Source of the DNA: Myxococcales bacterium
GTDB taxonomy: Bacteria > Myxococcota > Myxococcia > Myxococcales > Myxococcaceae
Assembly (NCBI GenBank): GCA_003153055.1
Contig: PMBV01000248.1
Coordinates: forward strand, 1-9,070
DNA: 9,070 nucleotides
Direction of reading: 5' to 3'
The notes below the pieces were generated by a model. It did not search any database, was not told the DNA's origin, and saw only the letters and a program-made list of their open reading frames with translations. Positions 1-7,100 of this stretch are shown one piece after another; within the stretch, counting starts at the first letter, position 1; each line of letters begins with the position of its first letter. The translations under genes were made by a program, and so were the position numbers.

Positions 1-1322
1 GCCGCCTCGAAGCCGCTGCTCGCCCAGGTGGAATCGGCGGTGGCGGGCTGCGCCTTCACGAAGTTGTTCTTGTAAAGCGTCGCGTACCAGGCCCCGAAGT
101 CCTTGAGCAGCTTGAGGTCTGGGGTGTCGAACAACCCCGAGGTGTTGGGCGGGATGTTGAACATGAACGTGGTGTTCATGCCCACCGAGTAGAAGTAGGC
201 GGTCTGCATCGCGGCCAGCGACATGACGGTGTTGTTCGGGTGCCAGAACCAGTTGGGGACCCGATCCGAGACGTTGGTCTCGAAGGGATACCAGGCGCTC
301 GACGGGCCTCCGTTGGGGACCGAGCCGACGCTCGAGGTGGTTCGGCTCGCCCGCCCGTTCTCATTGCCGATCCATTGCAGCTCGGCTCCCTCGGTGGCGA
401 TCTCCGGGCCGACCCAGGCCAGGGCATGCGGTTGAAGCGATTTGACGTGCTTGATGAGGCTCTTGTAGTCGAGGTTCTTGGGCGAGTTGAACCCGTCCCA
501 CCACACCTCGTACACCGGCCCGTAGTTGGACAAGAGCTCGGTCAGCTGGTTCTTGAAGTACGTCTCGTAGTCCTGCTTCGAGCTCGGGTAGCTCTTGTCC
601 CAGGGCGAAACGTAGATGCCGACGCGCATTTCGGCGGCGTGCATCGCGTCGGTGAAGGCCTTCACGATGTCTCCCTGGCCGCTCTTCCACGGGCTGCCCT
701 TCACCGAGTAGTCGGTGTAGGCCGAGGGCCAGAGACAGAAGCCCGTGCTGTGCTTGGCCGTCAGGGTGGCCTGGCGGAACCCGGCGTCCTTGAGCGCCTT
801 CACCCACTGAGTGGCGTCGAGGTTGGCCGGGTTGAACGACGACGCAGGCCCGTTGTTGCCCTGCTCCGAGCCATCGAAAGTGGCGAGCCCGAGGTGAATG
901 AACGCGGTGAGCTCGGTGCGCTGGTAGGCGACCTGGTCAGCGCTGGGCAGGGGAGAGACCCCCGGCGGCGCATTGGCGATGCTTGAGCAGACCCGGCTCT
1001 CGTTCGGCGTGCCCGCGTCGACGGCGCTGCTCTCTCCGCCGCCTCCTCCGGCGCCGCCGCCCACTCCGCCCCCTCCGCTGCCGCCACCGCTCGCACCTCC
1101 ACTGCCTCCTCCGCTCGCGGTCCCGCCTCCAAGGGAGCTGTTGCCGCCGCCACCAGTCCCCGTCTTTCCGCCGCCGCCACCGCCGCCGCTACCTCCTCCT
1201 CCTCCGGTGTGACCACCATCGATGCGATGTCCGCCGTCTCGCACCTCGGTGTCCGCGGGGCCGCAGGCATTGGACACCAGGAGAATCAACGCAGCGATGG
1301 GGAGGCGAAGAATGAGGCGCAT
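1..1322 (-). CDS. GH29-type alpha-L-fucosidase, secreted lipoprotein, 3' end cut by window edge
   Basis: This gene reads leftward and runs off the window, leaving 440 complete codons. The product begins with a lipoprotein signal peptide (MRLILRLPIAALILL, then VSNAC), so Cys20 is the likely lipidated residue. A nearly pure Gly/Ser linker follows at residues 40-95, then a GH29 catalytic barrel from about residue 115. Family landmarks are FIHLG (His143), KHSTGFCLWPS (His191), YTDYSV, and VYEVWWDG with Asp276 at the nucleophile position. Near the cut, FNIPPNTSGLFDTPDLKLL matches the end of the GH29 barrel, and TADSTWASSGFEA looks like the start of a C-terminal beta-sandwich (discoidin-like) domain. 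GH29 enzymes release L-fucose with retention of configuration. The start at 1322 has AGGA 8 bases upstream; an in-frame ATG at 1331 overlaps that site and is less likely. The second His and the Asp of the usual KHHDGF motif are Ser and Thr here, so exact substrate specificity is uncertain. The enzyme probably acts outside the cytoplasm. Confidence 0.9.
   Translation of the reverse strand, partial: MRLILRLPIAALILLVSNACGPADTEVRDGGHRIDGGHTGGGGGSGGGGGGGKTGTGGGGNSSLGGGTASGGGSGGASGGGSGGGGVGGGAGGGGGESSAVDAGTPNESRVCSSIANAPPGVSPLPSADQVAYQRTELTAFIHLGLATFDGSEQGNNGPASSFNPANLDATQWVKALKDAGFRQATLTAKHSTGFCLWPSAYTDYSVKGSPWKSGQGDIVKAFTDAMHAAEMRVGIYVSPWDKSYPSSKQDYETYFKNQLTELLSNYGPVYEVWWDGFNSPKNLDYKSLIKHVKSLQPHALAWVGPEIATEGAELQWIGNENGRASRTTSSVGSVPNGGPSSAWYPFETNVSDRVPNWFWHPNNTVMSLAAMQTAYFYSVGMNTTFMFNIPPNTSGLFDTPDLKLLKDFGAWYATLYKNNFVKAQPATADSTWASSGFEA
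1038..1205 (-). repeat. Poly-Gly/Ser linker-coding low-complexity tract
   Basis: This stretch codes residues 40-95 of the fucosidase lipoprotein, almost all Gly with scattered Ser, Ala, Thr and Asn. On the plus strand it appears as CCTCC/GCCGCC-rich low-complexity DNA and produces Pro-rich shadow reading frames. It is best read as a flexible spacer holding the catalytic domain away from the lipid anchor. GGN-rich tracts of this kind may vary in length between strains. Confidence 0.85.
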
Positions 1323-1372
1323 GAGGATCATCCTGGAAAAGCGTTTCGACTGTTGCAGCGCGGTGCTCACGG

Positions 1373-1428
1373 AGACAGCCGTGTCTGTGTTCGAGTCATC
1401 GATGAAGCCCTGTGGCCGGTGAGCCGGC
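1373..1428. other. Intergenic region with two small hairpins between the two glycosidase genes
   Basis: The 118-bp gap between the arabinofuranosidase stop and the fucosidase start holds two perfect 5-bp inverted repeats. One is GCCGG/CCGGC at 1415-1419 and 1424-1428 (loop of 4), starting 13 bases past the arabinofuranosidase stop. The other is AGACA/TGTCT at 1373-1377 and 1382-1386 (loop of 4). Neither is followed by a T-run in the minus direction, so they are weak candidates for a terminator or for RNA processing within a transcript. I see no clear promoter here, which leaves open whether the two glycosidases share one mRNA. Confidence 0.25.
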
Positions 1429-1440
1429 GCTGGTCGTACG

Positions 1441-2697
1441 TCAGCGGCCGTACCCCGCCGCGACGATGTTGGCTTGGACGGCGTCGTCGGTCGCGTCGGA
1501 GGGGACGCCAGCGGTCATGCACCCCTCGAAGAAGGTTCCCTCTCCAGTGTGGCTGTTGTCGCCGCCGACGCCGAGGATGATGGCGCCCTCTTTCCTCTGG
1601 GGCGTGTAACCACCCGGCGGACGCGTTCCGTCGTACATCGTCGTGAGTTTGCCGGACTGCGCGCTGCCACCTTTGAGGGCGTAGCGGTTCCCCGAGTGCC
1701 CTTTGAGCATCGCCGTGACGAACTCGACCTCCAAGGAGGTGTTGGTTTTGGCCGGGGCGGTTGAGGCGCCAGCGTAGACGCCGTCTTCGAGGTCGGCCAT
1801 CACCCACGGCCCTTTGCCATCGCCGCTGCCCCACTGAGTGCTGTTGCCGAAGTAGACGGCCTCCATCGTGGCTTTGCCGTTGTCTTTGTTGTTCGTCTCG
1901 GCGTTCCCGTAGTCGAAGCAGCAGTACCCGTTGTAGTGCTTGCCGCTCGCGACCATGTACATCGCCTCTGGGTCGTCGCCGGTCGGGACTCCCTTGGTGT
2001 GGTTGTTGCGATAGCCCACCGAGCCCGCGTTGTTGTCCCAGCTCATGGTGGTGTACACGCCATAGACGGTGTGACCGTTCAGCTTCGCTTTGGCGGCGGC
2101 CGCGTCGGCTTCGAGGCCTCCGTTGTTGAGCCAGCCACCGGCCGGAGTCTTGGTGAGGTGGTTCGCGTTGGAGGATTGATCGTAGATGATGGAGATGGTG
2201 CAGGTCGTCCCGGTGCAGAAGGCGTCTTGCGCGGCGGCGTCGGCATAGCCGCCGGGGGCCACCACGGCGATGTCCTTGGTGGTCTTGTCCGAGGCGCGCC
2301 GGACTTGGTACAGATTTCCACCGTACGCCCGGTAGAGCGCTCGCGTCGTGCTGTGGGCCGCGACGCACGGCGTGTTGCCGGTCGCGTAGAGGTCGCAGGG
2401 GCCTGCCGGCAAGTTCGAGTCCCCGTCTTGCTGATGGCCGGCGTCCTGCGGCTGACCGGCGTCTTTCGGTTGGCCCGCGTCTCTCGGTTGGCCGGCGTCG
2501 GGGGCGGCTCCCGAGTCAGGTCCGGGCTGAACCTGGCCGGCGTCGAACGTCACGGCCGCGTCGGGGCTCGGGTGACCCGCGTCGCGGCGGGCGATGAGCT
2601 GGTCCCCGTCACCGGCGAAGCCCAAGCCACACGCAGCGCCGAGCGGCAGGAGTGCGAGGGTGAAAATCTTGCGTGCAGGGTTGGTGCGTTGTCTCAC
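1441..2697 (-). CDS. GH54-type alpha-L-arabinofuranosidase (catalytic domain only), secreted lipoprotein
   Basis: The 418-residue product starts with a lipoprotein signal (RKIFTLALLPLGAAC, Cys23). A linker at residues 39-94 is rich in Asp-Ala-Gly, and the GH54 catalytic domain fills 99-418. Remembered alignment to the Aspergillus kawachii enzyme AkAbfB is strong throughout, including GPCDLY, CVAAHSTTRALY, IIYDQSSNANHLT, CCFDYGNAE, KEGAIILGVGGDNS and NIVAAGY. By that alignment the nucleophile is Glu304 (in VMADLED) and the acid/base is Asp380 (in GGDNS). The rare vicinal disulfide is Cys259-Cys260, and Cys101/Cys111 and the FCTGTTC pair match the other disulfides. GH54 enzymes release alpha-L-arabinose from arabinan or arabinoxylan side chains. 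The CBM42 domain normally at the C-terminus is absent. The GTG start at 2697 is supported by GAGGG six bases upstream and places the signal peptide correctly; the longer open frame upstream has no such support. It lies just upstream of the fucosidase gene, in the same direction. Confidence 0.94.
   Translation of the reverse strand: MRQRTNPARKIFTLALLPLGAACGLGFAGDGDQLIARRDAGHPSPDAAVTFDAGQVQPGPDSGAAPDAGQPRDAGQPKDAGQPQDAGHQQDGDSNLPAGPCDLYATGNTPCVAAHSTTRALYRAYGGNLYQVRRASDKTTKDIAVVAPGGYADAAAQDAFCTGTTCTISIIYDQSSNANHLTKTPAGGWLNNGGLEADAAAAKAKLNGHTVYGVYTTMSWDNNAGSVGYRNNHTKGVPTGDDPEAMYMVASGKHYNGYCCFDYGNAETNNKDNGKATMEAVYFGNSTQWGSGDGKGPWVMADLEDGVYAGASTAPAKTNTSLEVEFVTAMLKGHSGNRYALKGGSAQSGKLTTMYDGTRPPGGYTPQRKEGAIILGVGGDNSHTGEGTFFEGCMTAGVPSDATDDAVQANIVAAGYGR
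2428..2499 (-). repeat. Four tandem 18-nt units coding DAGQPx repeats
   Basis: Within the arabinofuranosidase linker, four consecutive 18-base units code DAGQPR, DAGQPK, DAGQPQ and DAGHQQ (residues 67-90). The units differ by only a few bases, consistent with recent tandem duplication. Asp-Ala-Gly linkers behind lipoprotein anchors are common in Myxococcota. The copy number is likely variable. Confidence 0.9.
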
Positions 2698-2703
2698 GTC
2701 GTA

Positions 2704-2708
2704 CCCTC
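2704..2708 (-). promoter_or_regulatory. Ribosome binding site fixing the GTG start of the GH54 gene
   Basis: On the minus strand GAGGG sits six bases before the GTG at 2697. It is the best Shine-Dalgarno match near the signal peptide, and it decides this start against the long open frame that continues upstream. Confidence 0.7.
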
Positions 2709-2823
2709 GGTCCTCAGCGCGCCGGTTGGTCCGGCTTCCACCTGAACGATGCACCCCGTCGAGAAAGTGGGTCAGCGCGCCGCCGCGGCTTTTGGCGATG
2801 TTGGCCGTTCGCGCCTCCGCTTT

Positions 2824-2839
2824 GGAAGGCCGGACTTCC
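2824..2839. promoter_or_regulatory. Inverted repeat in the divergent intergenic region, possible operator
   Basis: GGAAG (2824-2828) and CTTCC (2835-2839) form a perfect 5-bp inverted repeat with a 6-base spacer. It lies about 40 bases before the nuclease start and close to where a -35 region would fall if the TAGGGT at 2863 is a -10 box. Its position suggests an operator, but so short a repeat can occur by chance. Confidence 0.25.
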
Positions 2840-2862
2840 CGCGAAATGTCAGACCTTTCCGG

Positions 2863-2868
2863 TAGGGT
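2863..2868 (+). promoter_or_regulatory. Possible -10 element (TAGGGT) just upstream of the nuclease gene
   Basis: TAGGGT ends 10 bases before the ATG at 2879. As a -10 box it would start transcription only a few bases before the ATG, giving a nearly leaderless mRNA. This would explain the lack of a good Shine-Dalgarno site there. No convincing -35 hexamer is seen at the right distance. An alternative reading is that AGGG acts as a weak, distant ribosome binding site. Confidence 0.3.
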
Positions 2869-2878
2869 GCCGCACGCG

Positions 2879-4120
2879 ATGCTGAAGCTCCTCCATGCGG
2901 CCGATCTCCACCTCGACACGCCCTTTCGCGGGCTCCGGGAGACCCGCGGGGTCTCGGCCGAGGTGGCGCGGTGCACCCTCGACGCGTTCACCCGAATCAT
3001 CGACCTCGCCTTGAGAGAGTCCGTCGATGGGGTGCTCCTGGCAGGCGACCTCTTCGACCGGAGAGATCGATCTCTTCGGGCCAGGCTCCACCTCGGCCAA
3101 GAGCTCGATCGGCTCCACCAGGCGGGCATTCCCTCGTTCCTGGTGGCGGGGAACCATGACCCCCTTGGTCCCGATGACAGTCGCCTCGCGTTGCCTCCGT
3201 CGTCGGTCACCTTCGGGGCCAGTTGGTCCGAGGTCAAGGTCGACCGCCCCACGGGCAGCTATCTCGTGCAGGGCGTCAGCCACCCCCAAGCCGAGGTGAC
3301 CGAAAACCTCGCCCGCCTCTTCCACCGGTCAGGGCCCCAGCCCTCCATCGGGCTGCTCCACTGCAACGTCGGCGGTCAGCGCGCCCACGCCAACTACGCC
3401 CCCTGCACCGTGGCTGATCTCGCCCAGGCTGACCTCGACTACTTCGCGCTGGGCCACGTTCACACCATGGAGACCTTTCCCGCCGGGAGAGGGCTGGCCG
3501 CTTACCCAGGCAACCCCCAGGGGCGCCACGTCAACGAGGCCGGCCCCCGGGGCTGTCTGCTGGTCGAGCTCGATCCCGATGGTCGGCGGCCACCCACGGC
3601 GCGGTTCCTCGCCACTGATGTCGTTCGCTGGCACTGGCTCAAGGTCGGCCTCGAGGGCCAGGAGTCGATCGAGGCGCTGCTCGCCGACGTCATGGCCAAG
3701 GCCTCCGTCGAGGCTGGTGACGTGCCCTTTGTTCACACGCATGTCTTCCGGGTGACCTTGGCGGGAAGGTCGCCGCTCCACCGGGAGCTCGGCCGAGCCG
3801 AGTCGCGGTCGGCCCTCGAGGAGCGGCTGGTCGAGGCCTTCGAGGCCAAGGCGTGGCTGTTGGAGTCGGTGGAGGTCGCCTCCACGGCCCCATGGGAGCT
3901 GGCCGAGGTCCTCTCCGCCGGAGGGCTCGCGGCCGAGGTGGCCCGGTGGCTCGCTGGGCCCGTGCCCGACGCCGAGTTGTCCGCGCTGTGGCACGACGCC
4001 GGCCTCGAGCTTCTCGACGAGCGTCTCTCGTTCTCGAGGACCGACGGGCTCGATCGCCGGGTGGCCCTCGAGGCCGCGACCCGCCGAGCGCTCGATCTCC
4101 TCCTGGAGGTCGAGCCGTGA
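2879..4120 (+). CDS. yhaO: YhaO-type Mre11/SbcD-like metallophosphoesterase nuclease
   Basis: The 413-residue product is a calcineurin-like phosphoesterase of the Mre11/SbcD/YhaO group, the nuclease half of a DNA end-processing complex. The metal-binding motifs are all present in order: ADLHLD (Asp9, His11), LLAGDLFD (Asp57), VAGNHD (Asn92, His93), LLHCN (His161) and LGHVH (His193, His195). They are followed by YPGNPQGRH, typical of the family. The N-terminal 225 residues are the nuclease; the rest is a capping and partner-binding region. Length is close to Bacillus YhaO. The start at 2879 places MLKLLHAADLHLD at the usual N-terminus. In-frame starts at 2846 (ATG) and 2867 (GTG) would add 11 or 4 residues and have no better ribosome binding site. 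The gene overlaps the downstream ATPase by 4 bases, so the two are translationally coupled and very likely partners. The expected activity is Mn-dependent exo/endonuclease on DNA ends, inferred from the family. Confidence 0.92.
   Translation: MLKLLHAADLHLDTPFRGLRETRGVSAEVARCTLDAFTRIIDLALRESVDGVLLAGDLFDRRDRSLRARLHLGQELDRLHQAGIPSFLVAGNHDPLGPDDSRLALPPSSVTFGASWSEVKVDRPTGSYLVQGVSHPQAEVTENLARLFHRSGPQPSIGLLHCNVGGQRAHANYAPCTVADLAQADLDYFALGHVHTMETFPAGRGLAAYPGNPQGRHVNEAGPRGCLLVELDPDGRRPPTARFLATDVVRWHWLKVGLEGQESIEALLADVMAKASVEAGDVPFVHTHVFRVTLAGRSPLHRELGRAESRSALEERLVEAFEAKAWLLESVEVASTAPWELAEVLSAGGLAAEVARWLAGPVPDAELSALWHDAGLELLDERLSFSRTDGLDRRVALEAATRRALDLLLEVEP
4105..4110 (+). promoter_or_regulatory. Ribosome binding site GGAGGT for the GTG start of the ATPase gene
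   Basis: GGAGGT lies inside the end of the nuclease gene, six bases before the GTG at 4117. Together with the GTGA start/stop overlap it fixes the ATPase start and argues against the open frame that extends further upstream inside the nuclease gene. Confidence 0.75.
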
Positions 4121-7100
4121 GCGGGCGTACCACCATCGACGCGTTGCGCATCCATGGCTTCGGGCGCTTCTCCGATGTGGAAATCGAGCTCGATCGCGGG
4201 CTCAACCTGCTCGTCGGCCCCAACGAGGTCGGCAAGTCAACGCTCCTGGCGTTCATTCGCGCGGTGCTGTTCGGCTTCGAACGACGGCAGTCGCCCCGTC
4301 GCTACGAGCCGAGGAGCGGCAATGCCTTCGGTGGTGAGCTCACCTTGAAGACACCCTCGGGCACCCTCGTGGTGCAGCGGTCGGCGAGCCGTCGCCGGGT
4401 CGAAGGCGAGCTGCTCCTTCGTGACGGCGAAGGGGCTCCGGTGCCAGCCGAGGCGCTGTCGGCGGCGCTGGGGGGCGCCAACCGTGAGCTCTTCAACCAG
4501 GTCTTCGCCATCACGGTGGACGAGTTGCAAGACTTCCAGGCGCTCGCTTCGGAGTCGTCGGTGTCGGAGGCGCTCTTCGCCGCGGGCATGCAAGGCGCCC
4601 ACCGCCTGCCCGAGGCCCTGTCGACACTGTCGGCCCAGGCCTCGGCTGTTTGGGGTGAGCGGGCCCAGAAGCGCCCCCTCAATCTGGCGCTCCTCGCCCT
4701 GTCTGAGACACGTGGCCGTCTCGACGCCTGCACCCAGCGCCCGGAGGCGTACTTCGAGGCGGTGACCCAGCGGAGTGAGCTGGAGCGTGAGCTCGAGCAG
4801 ACCCGAGGCGAGCTCGACGGGCTGCGGCGGCGGGCGCAGCACCTCGAGAGGCTCCAGCGAGCCCGCGGCCCGCTCCTGTCATTGGCCAGCCTGGGGGCCG
4901 ACGTCATTCAAGACGATGGCAGCCCCGAGGCGCTCCCACGCTTCGAGAGCCTCGAGGCCCGCCGCTTCGAGCTGGCGCGCCAGCGCAGCACCCTGTCGTC
5001 GCAGGCCCTCGAGCTCGAGGCCGCGCACCGGGCTCTCGAGGCCTCTTCTTCCCAACGCGGGAGCCTGGCCGAAACCCGAGCAGCCCTCGCTGCGTGGCAG
5101 GCGGTCGTCTCGCTCTCCCGGGGTCTCGGGGCACGAGAGGTCGAGCTGTTCGAGCGAAAGCGGAGCCTCGAGGCCCGACTGGGCCGACTCCTCGGTCGCT
5201 TCGAGGGCGCCGAGTGGCTCGCCTCGGTCGATGTGGGGGCGTCGCGAATCGCCGAGCTCCAGGCCCTGCGCGATCGCGAGGTGCGGGTCTCCGGTGAGCG
5301 GGCCCGCGCGGAGGAGGCCGTGGCCGGGGCCGACCTCGAGCGAGAGCGGCTGACGCGGTCGCGAGAAGCGGCGGAAGCAGAGCTCGTACCCGGGGCGCCC
5401 TCGGCTGAGAGTGTGGCCGCGGCCATCGACGCGCTCGAGCAGTTCAATGCCCTGGGGCTCAAGCTCGAGCAGCTCGAGGCCCGACGGCTGGCTGTGCGCG
5501 AGCGGCTGGCGCTCTCGGCCGAGCTCGCGCCTGCGCAGGCCGCCGGGCCGGGCACCTGGGCGCCGCTGGTGTCGCTGGTGGGCCTGGCGCTGATGGTCGC
5601 CGGCCTGGTGGTCTTCAGCGACCCGACGGTGGGCGTGGTGGCGGTGGCGGGCGGCGTCATCGCAGGGCTCGCGGTGGTGGCCTGGGTGCTGAAGGCGAGG
5701 CGCTCTGAAGCGCAAGCCGCGGCGGAGCGGGCCGAGGCCATCGCCGGCCATCGACGCGGGTGGGGCGAGGAGGCCGAAGTGCTGGGCCAGGAGATGTCTG
5801 GCCTCACGGTGGCTCGATGCGCCTTGGCGCGCACCGCGGGGCTCTCGTCCGAAGCCGCGGCGTCGACCCGTGCGCAAGAGCTCGCTCGGGCTCGGCACCT
5901 CGTCGAGCACCAAGAGCGACTGCGCCTCGAGCTGGCGCAGCTGGCGCGCGATCTCTCGGTGGTGGCCGAGAAGAAGGGAGCCGCGGGGCGACGTCTCGCC
6001 TCGGCCACCGCTGAGCTCGACGCGCTTCGTGAGGAGGTCGACCGCCGAGCCGTGGTGGCCGGGTTGCCCCTGGGGCTCTTCGCCCAGCAGACGGTCGACT
6101 TGATGGGTGAGCTGGCCCGACTTCAAGACGAGTGGAGTCATCTCCATCGCGACGTATCGGGCTACGAGGGAGACCGCCGGTTGGTGCAGGCAGCCCACCG
6201 CGAGCTCGGCCAGCAGGCTGGTCGGCTCGGGCTCGACACCGAGGCGAGCTCCGCCGTCTTGGCCGAGGCGCTCACCGAGTTGCTCGCCCACGATGAAGAG
6301 GAGCGCGGTGCGCTGAGCCAGGCCCGGGTGCGGCTGGAGGAGGTGCGCGCGGCGCTGTCGCGGCTCGACGGGGAGGCGTACGAGGTGGAGGGGCGGATGC
6401 GGGCGCTGCTCGACGCGGTGGGCGCGCCCGACGGCGAGGCGCTGCGGGTCAGGGCCCCGGTGGTGCTGGAGGCTCGGAGCCGAGCCCAGCGGCGCCGGGA
6501 GCTCACCGTCGAGGTCGAGGCAGCGGCGGGGATGGCACCCGAGGAGGCTCGCCGGGCCCTCGACGGCGAAGGCGATCTCGGCCAGACGCTCCAGGGCGTT
6601 CGGCACTCAGTCGCCGGCCTCGAGGAGCGAATGACGGGCGCCGCCGGGAAGTTGGGCCAGCTCGAGGAACGCACCAAGGCGATGGAGTCGGAGTCTCAGG
6701 CGGCGGCGCTGCGGCTCGAAGAGGCTGCCCAGCTGGCGCGCGTTGGCCACCTGGCCCGGGAGCATGCCGAGCTGGCGCTGGCGACGGCGCTGCTCCAGCG
6801 CGCACGGCAGCGCTTCGAGCAGGCCCATCAACCCCGCATCGTCAAGCGGGCGCAGGGCTTCTTCGGCGAGCTGACCGGTCAGCGCTACGTGGGCCTGACG
6901 GTCGACGTGCCCAACCAGAGCCTGCAGGTCCACGATGCGCAGGGCGCGCCGTGGTCGGTGGAGCACCTGTCGAGGGGCACGAGGGAGCTGCTCCTGCTGG
7001 CGTTTCGGCTCTCGGTCGTGGAGGACTTCGGCGAGAGTCGAGTTCGGCTGCCGCTGGTGCTCGACGACGTCTTGGTCGATCTCGATGCCGACCGAGCTGA

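Noticed and set aside
973..1212. Plus-strand proline-rich open frame (PPPPPAPPP-like)
   Set aside because: It is the reverse complement of the poly-Gly linker of the fucosidase gene, whose frame has clear family motifs.
1441..3252. A 603-residue minus-strand open frame extending the GH54 gene upstream across the nuclease gene
   Set aside because: The extension is antisense to the well-supported YhaO-type nuclease. The signal peptide and a GAGGG ribosome binding site place the true start at the GTG at 2697.
3853..4116. Upstream in-frame extension of the ATPase gene inside the nuclease gene
   Set aside because: It gives an Arg/Gly-rich low-complexity peptide in another frame of the nuclease. 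The ribosome binding site and GTGA overlap fix the start at 4117, just before the first conserved beta-strand.
4879..6606. A 575-residue minus-strand open frame antisense to the ATPase gene
   Set aside because: Long antisense frames are expected in very GC-rich coiled-coil genes. The translation is Arg/Pro/Gly-rich without any recognisable domain or signal.
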